Below, in pieces: positions 35,597-43,792 of a DNA stretch of 64,000 bases; position 1 is the first letter of the stretch; every line of letters starts with the position of its first letter. The notes beneath the pieces are model-generated. The model saw nothing but the letters and a program-made list of their open reading frames with translations. It had not been told where the DNA came from and made no database searches. The position numbers and the translations under genes were made by a program. This stretch comes from Mucilaginibacter sp. SJ (GTDB lineage Bacteria > Bacteroidota > Bacteroidia > Sphingobacteriales > Sphingobacteriaceae): the NCBI RefSeq assembly GCF_028993635.1, contig NZ_CP118631.1, forward strand, positions 1,302,001 through 1,366,000, given 5' to 3'.

Positions 35597-35639
35597 CAAA
35601 AGTAGACTAATTGGTTTATTAAATAAAACCATTCAGTCT
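35597..35639 (-). promoter_or_regulatory. Efflux gene promoter overlapped by a 36-bp palindromic TetR operator
   Basis: Minus-strand -7 box TACTTTTG lies at 35597-35604. Directly abutting it, 35604-35639 is a palindrome whose 14-bp arms AGACTAATTGGTTT and AAACCATTCAGTCT pair at 12 positions. The half-site occupies the -33/-7 spacer. Confidence 0.8.
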
Positions 35640-35845
35640 ATTTTTAGCCATATTTACATTGCTGTGTCAATCGCTGTTTAATCAGCTTTATAAATACACG
35701 TATTCATAAGATCAGTGTAAAAAAACCGCCCTAAAGTTATACAATCACGAAACGAATATGAAAATAAAACACTAATTAACAGTCATTTACAAATAACAAA
35801 ACACACAATTAATTTCAACAGGCAATCAACCGATTTTATTTTTTC

Positions 35846-35866
35846 AAACCATTTAGTCTATATTTG
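35846..35866 (+). promoter_or_regulatory. TetR gene promoter with a single operator half-site
   Basis: AAACCATTTAGTCT (35846-35859) abuts TATATTTG (35859-35866), a consensus -7 box 18 bp before the TetR ATG. The half-site has the same sequence and the same spacing to the -7 box as at the efflux promoter. Confidence 0.8.
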
Positions 35867-35884
35867 CATAGTAAATAACTGAAG

Positions 35885-36481
35885 ATGAGCAAAGGCGAGC
35901 AAAAAAGGCAATTCATTATTGAGCAGGCAGCGATTTTATTTAATGAGAGGGGAATTGCCGGCACTTCTGTTGATGAGGTACTTGAAGTTGCCAATACCAG
36001 TAAGGGGTGTTTTTATGGCCATTTTGAAAGCAAAGACGAACTGGCACAAGCCGCTGTTGATTACCTTTTAGGAAAACTAAACGACAGAAGGAACAACACA
36101 GTAAGTAAACATAAAACTGCCATTGCCAAGATCAATGCCGCTTTAGACAACAGCAAAAATCCACTGAAAAGCTATATTGAAGGCGGCTGCCCGATAGTTA
36201 ATTTTTCGACAGAGACGGATGACACTAACCCGGCCATCAAAAAAAAGCTAAAAGACATGGTTGATACCGCAATAACAACCTATGCCAATATTATTCAGGA
36301 AGGAATTGATAATGGGGAACTCTCAAACGCCATAAATCCCGTTGAATTTGCAACCCGTATGATGCTTTCGATAGAAGGAGGCAACGCGATCTGCAGGGTA
36401 TTAAACAGCACAAAACCAATGCAGATCATGATCAAAAGCCTGAAAACCGAACTGGCATCATATGCCCTGGAAAAAGCATAA
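35885..36481 (+). CDS. TetR/AcrR-family repressor
   Basis: The 198-residue protein has the TetR DNA-binding domain at residues 8-55: FIIEQAAILFNERGIAGTSV, DEVLEVANTSKGCFYGHFES, KDELAQAAVDY. The C-terminal ligand domain has SYIEGGCPIVNFSTETDDTN, a stretch typical of the TetR subgroup regulating small drug or quinone-type efflux, and a Cys that could sense oxidants. It is divergent from the efflux gene and convergent (5-bp gap) with the TlpA-like gene. Confidence 0.92.
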   Translation: MSKGEQKRQFIIEQAAILFNERGIAGTSVDEVLEVANTSKGCFYGHFESKDELAQAAVDYLLGKLNDRRNNTVSKHKTAIAKINAALDNSKNPLKSYIEGGCPIVNFSTETDDTNPAIKKKLKDMVDTAITTYANIIQEGIDNGELSNAINPVEFATRMMLSIEGGNAICRVLNSTKPMQIMIKSLKTELASYALEKA

Positions 36482-36486
36482 ACAGA

Positions 36487-37932
36487 CTATTGCTTCGCGA
36501 TAGCTTCATTGATTAATTGTTCGGCCTGCGCACTCCCCGGGCCGGGAGCGTCAAAACTGAGCATTTTGCCTTCTTTATCAATAAGTATATATTTTGGAAT
36601 TGCATAGGCTATGTATGATTGTGCAACTGTACCATCTTTGTCATAAAGCTGCAGCCAGTCCGGCTTTTCTTCTTTGAGCGCATTCCGCCATTCCTTTTCT
36701 CCGTCATGTACGGCAATACTGACAAAAGCAACCTGCTGATTAGTTTTAAACTTATAGCTTAGTTTTTTATATGCTGGCATCTCCTGACGGCACGGCCCGC
36801 ACCAGCTGGCCCAAAGATCAATATAGATAACTTTCCCTTTAAAATCGGCCAAATTAAAAACCTTGCCACGGTCGCTGGGCAAAGTAAAAGCCGGGGCCGG
36901 TTTCCCAATTTGTACCTGCATCAGCTGTAACTTTTTTTCGGTAAAATTACCGGCGATGTTATTTTTTAAAGCCGGGTTATTAATTGCGTCAATGAACACG
37001 CGCATCTCCTTTTGGGCTATATTCAACTGTTCAAGAGATTTGGCACTACCAATTCTTTTTTCAACGTATCGGTTCAGATAATAGTCCCTAACCTTACCGG
37101 TAAAAAGCTGTTTAATTTTGCCGAGTGTGTACCCGGGCTGCTTTACCGATGCAGAATCGCGCAGCAGATCCAGCCGCAGTTCATAAGCATAATAAAGTGG
37201 CAAAACCCATGATTTATAATCTTCTGATACTAAATATTCGTCATGCGATATCCCTTTTGAAAATGCTGAAGGGGTGTTTTTTGATATCAGCTCGCGCATC
37301 TGCGCTGCATTGTATTTATTCAAATCAAGATGCTGAAGCAGCATGTAAAAATTTAAGCTTTGATTATCTAAATCAATCATTTTCTTAAACGTATTGAAAT
37401 AATGATCCTGCTTTGCCGGTGTGTTAAACACAACATTTAGTAACGAATCTTCCAAAGCCTTGCTTTTTTTAAGGAATTGGATTAACTCATCGGTCTTGAG
37501 TTCATACCACGCTGTTTTGTCGTTCCGGGCTACCAGGGTTGAATCTAATTTTACACGGTATTGATTGGTTTCGGCACCTATACCAGTTATCTTTTTAGTT
37601 TTCGACAGGTTGACATAATCAATAGCGTCACCGGTTATGTGTAGATCATAGCCTGGTGCCACATAGATCCGGTTGATTTGAGTATTGTTTTGCTGGATGC
37701 TGGTGCGTTGAGGCTTGGCTATTTTGTATGTTTTTAAATAAAACTCACCCGAATCATTAAGCCTGATTGTATCCATAAGAAGTTTACCGTTGGCATCTTC
37801 AAAAAAGATCTTCAACATTTTTTCGGCCGAATTGCTGAGCTTTCCCTGGATAATAAGTGGCTGAACCGGGTTTTGAGCTACCCCCCTGCTGATAAAATAA
37901 AATGAAAGCAGGAACAGGATTATTTTTTTCAT
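36487..37932 (-). CDS. TlpA-like thioredoxin-fold protein with N-terminal DUF4369-like domain
   Basis: ATG 37932 gives 481 residues starting with signal peptide MKKIILFLLSFYFISRGVAQ (periplasmic, no lipobox). Residues about 28-120 resemble DUF4369 (IIQGKLSNSAEKMLKIFFED, RIYVAPGYDLHITGD), followed by a helical middle and a thioredoxin domain from about 345 with GKVIYIDLWASWCGPCRQEM, the CGPC redox pair, and YAIPKYILIDKEGKM containing the cis-proline. The family reduces periplasmic disulfides in cytochrome c or oxidative-stress pathways; Bacteroidota carry many paralogs of uncertain role. Confidence 0.88.
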   Translation of the reverse strand: MKKIILFLLSFYFISRGVAQNPVQPLIIQGKLSNSAEKMLKIFFEDANGKLLMDTIRLNDSGEFYLKTYKIAKPQRTSIQQNNTQINRIYVAPGYDLHITGDAIDYVNLSKTKKITGIGAETNQYRVKLDSTLVARNDKTAWYELKTDELIQFLKKSKALEDSLLNVVFNTPAKQDHYFNTFKKMIDLDNQSLNFYMLLQHLDLNKYNAAQMRELISKNTPSAFSKGISHDEYLVSEDYKSWVLPLYYAYELRLDLLRDSASVKQPGYTLGKIKQLFTGKVRDYYLNRYVEKRIGSAKSLEQLNIAQKEMRVFIDAINNPALKNNIAGNFTEKKLQLMQVQIGKPAPAFTLPSDRGKVFNLADFKGKVIYIDLWASWCGPCRQEMPAYKKLSYKFKTNQQVAFVSIAVHDGEKEWRNALKEEKPDWLQLYDKDGTVAQSYIAYAIPKYILIDKEGKMLSFDAPGPGSAQAEQLINEAIAKQ

Positions 37933-38111
37933 AGACGTAAAGGTAGGTTTAAACAAATATAAAATTCAGCAGCTGATTTCAATATAACTTCAGGATTTAG
38001 TTTGCATGTTACCCAACCCGGAGGAATAGGCCGAACATGCCGTCGGGCCACAAGTGAAAACGTAACCACACCGGCCTGAACAATCATAAAAAAACAAAAA
38101 AATTTGATAAA

Positions 38112-38129
38112 ATGCTAAATCGATTTAAT
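38112..38129 (+). promoter_or_regulatory. LacI-type operator upstream of the GH78-like gene
   Basis: ATGCTAAATCGATTTAAT matches the locus motif TTGCTAAAWCGATTTWAT at nearly every position, with the central CG expected for LacI-family sites. It lies 81 bp before the start codon. TATATTAG follows at 38130-38137 and may be a weak -7 box. Confidence 0.7.
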
Positions 38130-38209
38130 TATATTAGTCGAACCAATTTATCTACTTAATGCAAGCAGGGAAACAACCCTACCATCACCAATTAACCAAT
38201 GAAATCTGC

Positions 38210-40576
38210 ATGAAACACTTTCTGATTTTAATTTTTTCTGTAACTACACTTCTCTCATCACAAAACAGTAATGCCCGGTCTGTTCATAAAACTGCAGAGG
38301 AAAAGACATGGAATGCGCAATGGATCTCCGCACCCGGCATCACCGGGAATGAATACGGCATTTATTATTTCCGTAAAAACATTGAGCTGACCAACAAACC
38401 GGCCGGCTTTATTATTCATGTATCGGCAGATAATAGGTATAAACTGTACGTAAACGGCACATTGGTATCATTAGGCCCGGCAAGAGGCGATACTTTTTAC
38501 TGGAACTATGAAACCGTCGACCTTGCGCCCTATCTCGTAGCCGGTAAAAATACCGTAGCTGCTTTAGTGTGGAACGAGGCTCAATACCGCCCTGAAGCGC
38601 AGATCAGTGTCCGTACCGCTTTTATTATACAAGGCAATTCAGCAGCCGAAGAGATCCTTAATACCAATAACACCTGGAAAAGCATTCAGGACAAAGGCTA
38701 TCAGCCCATCTGGGGCTATTTCGCTGCCAGCACCGGCGAAATGGTGGATCTGAATAAAAGTATTATGAACTGGTACTCGCCTAACTTTGATGATAGCAGC
38801 TGGCCAAAGGCAGCTAACCTCTTCGGCGGGCAATTAAAGGGCCGGTGGGATGGGTTCGGATGGCAATTGGTCCCATCCTCCATTCCGCACCAGGAATTAA
38901 TTTATGAGCGGATCCCTGTTGTACGTAAAGCCTCCGGGATAGATGTTCCCCCGGCTTTTCCGGGCACTAAAACACCGCTTACTATTCCTGCAAATACTAC
39001 AGTTACCATGCTGCTTGATCAAACGTATCTTACCAACGCCTATCCTACTATTAATTTCAGCGGTGGGAAAGATGCCGGGATCTCTTTAAGTTATGCTGAA
39101 TCGCTTTTTGATAATTTAAGCAAATATGGAATGCGCAAGGGCAACCGTAACGATGTGGAGGGCAAGGATTTTTCGGGCAGAAATGATAGTTTGATCTCCA
39201 ACGGCAGCAAAGGGCAATCATATACTACGCTCAACTTCCGTACTTTTAGGTACATCCGCTTAATTGTGCATACACAAAACGAGCCTTTGATTATTGATGA
39301 CCTGTACGGCACCTTTACCGGGTACCCGTTTAAGCAGCGTGCCGTTTTCAATACCGATAACAAGGAAATAAAACAAATGCTCGATATCGGCTGGCGTACC
39401 GCCCGTTTGAATGCGTTTGAAACCTATACAGATTGCCCTTATTATGAACAATTGCAATATATCGGCGATACCCGTATCCAGGCCATGATATCCTATTATT
39501 ATAGCGGCGACGACCGGCTGGCCCGCAATGCCATTAACCTGATGGACCACTCCCGTTTAACAGAGGGCGTTACCCAAAGTCGTTACCCTACGCATGATAC
39601 CCAAATTATTTCAACTTTTTCATTATGGTACATAGGCATGCTGTATGATTACTGGATGTACCGCAATGACAGTAATTTTATTAAGGATAAGCTGGATGGC
39701 GAACGGGCAGTATTAAAGTTTTTCAGCAAATACCAACAAACTGATGGCTCATTAAAAAACACCCCTTACTGGACTTTTGTGGATTGGGCCAGCGGCAAAA
39801 ACTGGGATATAGGCTCGCCGCCAAAAGGCACCGACGGCAGTTCGGCCGTTATTGATTTGCAATTACTTTGGGCTTATGAGTGGGCTGCCGCTATGGAAAC
39901 AAAAATGGGCATGCCCGGTTACGCCACTTTATACAACAAAGAAGCTGCGAAACTTAAGCAAACCATTCAACGCAAATATTGGGACCCGGCAAAAATGCTG
40001 TATGCCGATACATGGGACAAGAAACAATTTTCGCAGCATGCCAATTCATTAGCCATACTTACAGGCATGGTGAAAAACGCAGATCTGCCTGTGTTATCCA
40101 AACGATTATTAACCGATACCTCATTGACCCAATGCACCATTTATTTTAAATATTACCTGCACCAGGCCTTAGTAAAAGGTGGTTTAGGTAACGATTATAT
40201 GAACTGGCTGAGTATCTGGCGCGAGAATATTAAAATGGGCTTAACTACCTGGGCCGAATATTCCGACATTAAATACAGCCGTTCAGATTGCCATGCCTGG
40301 GGAAGCAGCCCTAACATTGAATTTTTCAGGACTGTTTTGGGTATTGACAGCTATTCGCCCGGATTCAGCAAGATCAAGATCGAACCTCATTTGGGAACAA
40401 TGACCAATGTGAGCGGCGAGATCCCGCATCCTAACGGTAAGGTTGCAGTAGATTATATTTTAGAAAATAAAAAGTGGAAAATAAAGGTCAGTTTACCGCA
40501 GCGTACATCCGGCGTATTGGTTTGGAAAGCAAAATCATACCCGCTTAAAGGCGGTGAAAATATGATAGTTATTTAA
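38210..40576 (+). CDS. GH78-like alpha-L-rhamnosidase, secreted
   Basis: ATG 38210 (788 residues) is preferred because it gives a signal peptide (MKHFLILIFSVTTLLSSQNS); an ATG at 38159 would put 17 polar residues before it. The N-terminal part (WNAQWISAPG, FIIHVSADNRYKLYVNG, FYWNYETVDLAPYL) is the carbohydrate-binding beta-sandwich of bacterial rhamnosidases; the middle is an (alpha/alpha)6 barrel with AFETYTDCPYYEQLQYIGDT and DGSLKNTPYWTFVDWASG; the end has WAEYSDIKYSRSDCHAWGSSP. The motif DCPYYEQLQYIGD differs from DCPQRDERLGWTGD of classical GH78, so the exact sugar is uncertain. It has a LacI operator and belongs with the utilization locus although it is divergent from the rest. Confidence 0.82.
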   Translation: MKHFLILIFSVTTLLSSQNSNARSVHKTAEEKTWNAQWISAPGITGNEYGIYYFRKNIELTNKPAGFIIHVSADNRYKLYVNGTLVSLGPARGDTFYWNYETVDLAPYLVAGKNTVAALVWNEAQYRPEAQISVRTAFIIQGNSAAEEILNTNNTWKSIQDKGYQPIWGYFAASTGEMVDLNKSIMNWYSPNFDDSSWPKAANLFGGQLKGRWDGFGWQLVPSSIPHQELIYERIPVVRKASGIDVPPAFPGTKTPLTIPANTTVTMLLDQTYLTNAYPTINFSGGKDAGISLSYAESLFDNLSKYGMRKGNRNDVEGKDFSGRNDSLISNGSKGQSYTTLNFRTFRYIRLIVHTQNEPLIIDDLYGTFTGYPFKQRAVFNTDNKEIKQMLDIGWRTARLNAFETYTDCPYYEQLQYIGDTRIQAMISYYYSGDDRLARNAINLMDHSRLTEGVTQSRYPTHDTQIISTFSLWYIGMLYDYWMYRNDSNFIKDKLDGERAVLKFFSKYQQTDGSLKNTPYWTFVDWASGKNWDIGSPPKGTDGSSAVIDLQLLWAYEWAAAMETKMGMPGYATLYNKEAAKLKQTIQRKYWDPAKMLYADTWDKKQFSQHANSLAILTGMVKNADLPVLSKRLLTDTSLTQCTIYFKYYLHQALVKGGLGNDYMNWLSIWRENIKMGLTTWAEYSDIKYSRSDCHAWGSSPNIEFFRTVLGIDSYSPGFSKIKIEPHLGTMTNVSGEIPHPNGKVAVDYILENKKWKIKVSLPQRTSGVLVWKAKSYPLKGGENMIVI

Positions 40577-40585
40577 GAAACTTTG

Positions 40586-40618
40586 AGACTTACGAAGTTT
40601 TAAAAACTTCGTAAGTCT
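40586..40618. repeat. 33-bp perfect palindrome, bidirectional terminator
   Basis: AGACTTACGAAGTTTT is followed by a single A and its exact reverse complement. It sits 10 bp after the GH78-like stop and 22 bp before the stop of the convergent gene at 40641, an ideal place for two-way termination. The sequence also looks like a dispersed intergenic palindrome. Confidence 0.7.
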
Positions 40619-40640
40619 GGATTTCATTATTAAAACTACT

Positions 40641-41249
40641 TTAATTGAGCAAATGCCTTTCGTCCTGCCTTAAAATCATTTGTTCCCTGGCGCTTAGCAG
40701 CACCATAATAAATAATCCAAGTAAAATACAAACAACCACACCAAAATTGGCTGTAAGTATACTTGAACTTACATTTCTTTGTCCGCTTTGCAGCAGGCGG
40801 TTGCTCTCGCCAACCTGTATAGCTATCAGTTGATCAAGCGATTTAAGAGCCTGATTAAAAACATACTCTGCATTATTCAGGCCAGCTTGCTGCTGCTGCA
40901 GATGACGCAATTGCACACGAAAGGTCTTCCATTTTGCTGATTCTTCGCGTGTTAATTGAGTGGCCTCATATTTCTTTGCTAACGCTTCTATAGCTGCATA
41001 ATTACCATTAATTTTTACCTGGACATCTGCACCAGAAACAGCTGCCAGTTTATTTTCATAAAGCCGAGTGCTTATTTCATGTACAAAAGTAGCCGGCAAT
41101 AAGCGGTCCTTCATAATGGATGTCAACGTTTTATCCAATTCTTTAACATTGTCGCGACCATTCCAGTTGGCTAATAAAAGCATAGCAGTAAGCACAGCTA
41201 AGGCCAATACCATTCTTGCTTTATTTTTTATAATAAAAGCCCGTTTCAT
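40641..41249 (-). CDS. Membrane protein with a four-helix-bundle (4HB_MCP-like) sensor domain only
   Basis: The 202-residue product has two membrane helices (about 13-28, MVLALAVLTAMLLLANW, and about 165-187) enclosing a 135-residue helical periplasmic segment, with LPATFVHEISTRLYENKLAA as in the ligand domain of chemoreceptors. No HAMP, methyl-accepting, kinase or cyclase domain follows the second helix, only about 15 cytoplasmic residues. It may act with a partner or be a stand-alone sensor; the role is unknown. Confidence 0.65.
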   Translation of the reverse strand: MKRAFIIKNKARMVLALAVLTAMLLLANWNGRDNVKELDKTLTSIMKDRLLPATFVHEISTRLYENKLAAVSGADVQVKINGNYAAIEALAKKYEATQLTREESAKWKTFRVQLRHLQQQQAGLNNAEYVFNQALKSLDQLIAIQVGESNRLLQSGQRNVSSSILTANFGVVVCILLGLFIMVLLSAREQMILRQDERHLLN

Positions 41250-41357
41250 AACAGTAAATTTTTATTAAAGGTAAGATACAAACTGAATATTTACGAAATA
41301 TCCATCTTTACAAATACTTCACTTTTACCTGCTAATATATGGCACTACTAAATTAAA

Positions 41358-42380
41358 TCATCCTTTTAATCCGGATGATGAACCCCTGATCTGCAGATTA
41401 GTTTTAAGAATTATGGAATGAGAAGCAGTACTAACTCCCTTGGTATTAAGCTTTTTGAGTAGCACGGTGATCACATTATCCGCAATTTCTTCAACCGGCT
41501 GAGCTATGGCGGTTACTGGAGGAGAGTATAGCTTAAAAACGTCATAATCATCAAATGATATAACAGCCATATCCCGGGGCACTTTAATGCCCAGCGTGTT
41601 AAATACTTTTAACCCGCAGGTGCCTACATGGTTGGTGCCAAAAACTACCGCGTCGAGATCTTGATGCTTTTTAAAAAAGGCAGTCATCGGCTTAATGATC
41701 ATTTCCTCGTCCTGGTTAAAAACAATCTCTTTAACCACGGGGGCAAAACGGCTTTCCTTCAGCGCATCCTTATAGCCCTGCATCCGGGCGAGCATTTGTG
41801 TTTGTGACGAAGCGAAAGTAACGAAGCCTATATTTTTGTAACCCTGTTGTATTAAGTGCCTGGTGGCATTATAGGTGCTGAAAAGATTATCAACCTCTAC
41901 ATAATCGGTATTTACCTTGGGTAAATGCCTGTCGAACATTACTACCGGCAAGCCATCCTTAAGCAGTTGTTCTACATCGTCTTCGATACCCTCGGGCGGA
42001 GCAATAATATAGCCATCCACATGCCTGTCACGAAACATGCTAATTAGTTCCCTGGTTTTTTGGGTATCGTTATCGGTACTGCAATAAATTATTTTGTAGC
42101 CGTTTTTATAAGCTCTATCCTCAATAAGCCGGGCTATGCTGGCAAAAAAGGGGTTTGAAATATCTTCAACCATTAAACCAATGGTATTTGATTTACCGGT
42201 ACGCAGGCTTTTAGCCAGGGAATTAGGTTTATAACCCACTTCTTCCACGTATTTGGTAACACGCTCTACCAGGTCCTCACCTATCCGTTTTTCCTTGGCG
42301 CGCCCGTTCAGTATAAATGATACGGTGGTTTTAGAAACCTTTAATTCGTTGGCGATATCAACAATCGATAGTTTTTTCAA
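41358..42380 (-). CDS. LacI-family transcription regulator of the utilization locus
   Basis: The 340-residue protein has the LacI helix-turn-helix at the N-terminus (MKKLSIVDIANELKVSKTTV, SFILNGRAKEKRI) and hinge helix YKPNSLAKSLRTGKSNTIGL, then a periplasmic-binding-type ligand domain (DISNPFFASIARLIEDRAYK, DGYIIAPPEGIED, VISFDDYDVFKLYSPPVTAI). LacI hinge helices insert at a central CG step, which is the centre of the repeated motif in this locus. It lies between the FucP-like gene and the four-helix-bundle gene, and its own upstream gap holds three motif-like sites, so it probably regulates itself and the locus, with a sugar as inducer. Confidence 0.93.
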   Translation of the reverse strand: MKKLSIVDIANELKVSKTTVSFILNGRAKEKRIGEDLVERVTKYVEEVGYKPNSLAKSLRTGKSNTIGLMVEDISNPFFASIARLIEDRAYKNGYKIIYCSTDNDTQKTRELISMFRDRHVDGYIIAPPEGIEDDVEQLLKDGLPVVMFDRHLPKVNTDYVEVDNLFSTYNATRHLIQQGYKNIGFVTFASSQTQMLARMQGYKDALKESRFAPVVKEIVFNQDEEMIIKPMTAFFKKHQDLDAVVFGTNHVGTCGLKVFNTLGIKVPRDMAVISFDDYDVFKLYSPPVTAIAQPVEEIADNVITVLLKKLNTKGVSTASHSIILKTNLQIRGSSSGLKG

Positions 42381-42412
42381 TGGCTTACAATGGCTAAAAT
42401 CAAATATAAAAT

Positions 42413-42449
42413 ATAATCGCTTAATAACTATGATTTATTAAGCGATTAT
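42413..42449. promoter_or_regulatory. 15-bp perfect inverted repeat in the LacI promoter
   Basis: ATAATCGCTTAATAA (42413-42427) and TTATTAAGCGATTAT (42435-42449) are exact complements with a 7-bp spacer. Each arm contains AATCGCTTAA, a variant of the operator core AATCGATTTA, so two regulator dimers could bind. It could also fold as a hairpin. Confidence 0.6.
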
Positions 42450-42464
42450 TGGCCAAAATATAAA

Positions 42465-42482
42465 AATAAATCGATTAAGCTA
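42465..42482 (-). promoter_or_regulatory. LacI-type operator upstream of the LacI gene
   Basis: In gene direction TAGCTTAATCGATTTATT, close to the locus consensus with the CG centre intact. It is 85-102 bp upstream of the regulator's start and 7 bp after the FucP-like stop. Confidence 0.6.
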
Positions 42483-42488
42483 ATTTGA

Positions 42489-43724
42489 TCATATTCCTTT
42501 TTTATTCAGTTTAGGATAACTGATCCCGAATAAAAATATCACCATATAACAAATGATAGGCAGGTAATATGCTGTAGCGACATTGTGATTAGCAATCAGG
42601 CCCATAACCGGCGGAAACAATCCCCCGCCTACAACTCCCATTACTATAAATGATGACGCGTTTTGCGTTTGTGAACCTAAATTTTTTAACCCCAGACTAA
42701 ATATGGTTGGGAACATAATACTGAAAAAGAAGTTGATGAACAGCAGTGCCACAAATGAAACTACGCCAAAACCCTGCGCTACAATAACACACATCAGGAT
42801 ATTACCAAGGGCAAATACCGCCAGCAGTTTGTTTGGCGCTATGTAACGCATCAGGAAGGTGCCAATAAAACGGCCGGCCATCATCATCACCATGCTTAAT
42901 GAAAAATAGTAGCTCGCGCGTTCGTCGGTTAAATGCATGATCTCGTGACCGTAGTTAATAAAAAAGGCCCAGGTGCCACCTTGTGCTGCCACATTAAACA
43001 GTTGCGCTATGGCTGCAAAAACAAAATGCTTTTTTTTGAACAGGCTTTCCGGAATATGCCCTTCACCGGCAACCGCATATGAATCTGTTGCTACAACATG
43101 CGGATCCTGCAATGACGGCACTTTTAAAAATGAAAATGCTACACCAACCAATGCTATCACTGCTCCTATCACAATATACAGGTGTTTGACAGATATCAGG
43201 TCGTTAGAATGCTCCTGCCCCCCTTTTAAAACAAAATAGCCGCCCAACAGCGGACCGATAACGCCGCCGACACCGTTAAAAGCCTGCGAAAAGTTAATGC
43301 GCTGGTCGCTGGTGCGCTGGTCGCCGAGAGAAGCAACAAATGGATGGGCAACGGTTTCGAGCGTAGCCAGGCCGCAAGCCAGGATAAACAAGGCAATCCG
43401 AAAGAAGTCAAACGATTTAGCATCAGCCGCCGGAACAAACAGGAATGCACCTGCAGCATACAGCCCCAGACCTAAAAGCACACCATTTTTATAACCGAAC
43501 TTTTTCATGAACATACCTGCCGGGATGCCCATCACCGCGTAAGCGCCAAATAATGATAACTGTACATAAGCCGAACGCGATTTTGAAACGTGTAAAACAT
43601 TTTGAAAATGCTTGTTTAATGTATCGCCAAGGGTCATTGCTATACCCCAGAGCATAAATAAGGAGGTTACAAAAATAAGTACGACAAGGAACTTGCGTTC
43701 GGTGAATTTGGGTTTGGTATCCAT
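42489..43724 (-). CDS. MFS sugar:H+ symporter, FucP-like
   Basis: The 411-residue protein has 12 predicted helices and the FucP-type sequence: VTSLFMLWGIAMTLGDTLNK in helix 1, FGAYAVMGIPAGMFMKKFGYK (helix 2 and motif A), ACGLATLETVAHPFVASLGD (helix 4) and RINFSQAFNGVGGVIGPLLGG (helix 5). FucP carries L-fucose; relatives carry glucose, galactose or mannose. With GH92 and GH2 enzymes next to it, mannose is a fair guess. It follows the GH2 gene by 68 bp on the same strand and is probably cotranscribed. Confidence 0.88.
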   Translation of the reverse strand: MDTKPKFTERKFLVVLIFVTSLFMLWGIAMTLGDTLNKHFQNVLHVSKSRSAYVQLSLFGAYAVMGIPAGMFMKKFGYKNGVLLGLGLYAAGAFLFVPAADAKSFDFFRIALFILACGLATLETVAHPFVASLGDQRTSDQRINFSQAFNGVGGVIGPLLGGYFVLKGGQEHSNDLISVKHLYIVIGAVIALVGVAFSFLKVPSLQDPHVVATDSYAVAGEGHIPESLFKKKHFVFAAIAQLFNVAAQGGTWAFFINYGHEIMHLTDERASYYFSLSMVMMMAGRFIGTFLMRYIAPNKLLAVFALGNILMCVIVAQGFGVVSFVALLFINFFFSIMFPTIFSLGLKNLGSQTQNASSFIVMGVVGGGLFPPVMGLIANHNVATAYYLPIICYMVIFLFGISYPKLNKKGI

Positions 43725-43792
43725 TGTGCAGGTTTGTTTGTTAATTGGACCGGTAAATTAGTTTAAAACTTCAAGGTACCAAAAGCTTATTA

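Noticed and set aside
40641..41249. Methyl-accepting chemotaxis protein
   Set aside because: Only the periplasmic bundle and two helices are present; HAMP and signalling domains are missing.
43725..43792. LacI-type operator before the FucP-like gene
   Set aside because: TAAATTAGTTTAAAAC lacks the central CG; the gene is better read as cotranscribed with GH2.
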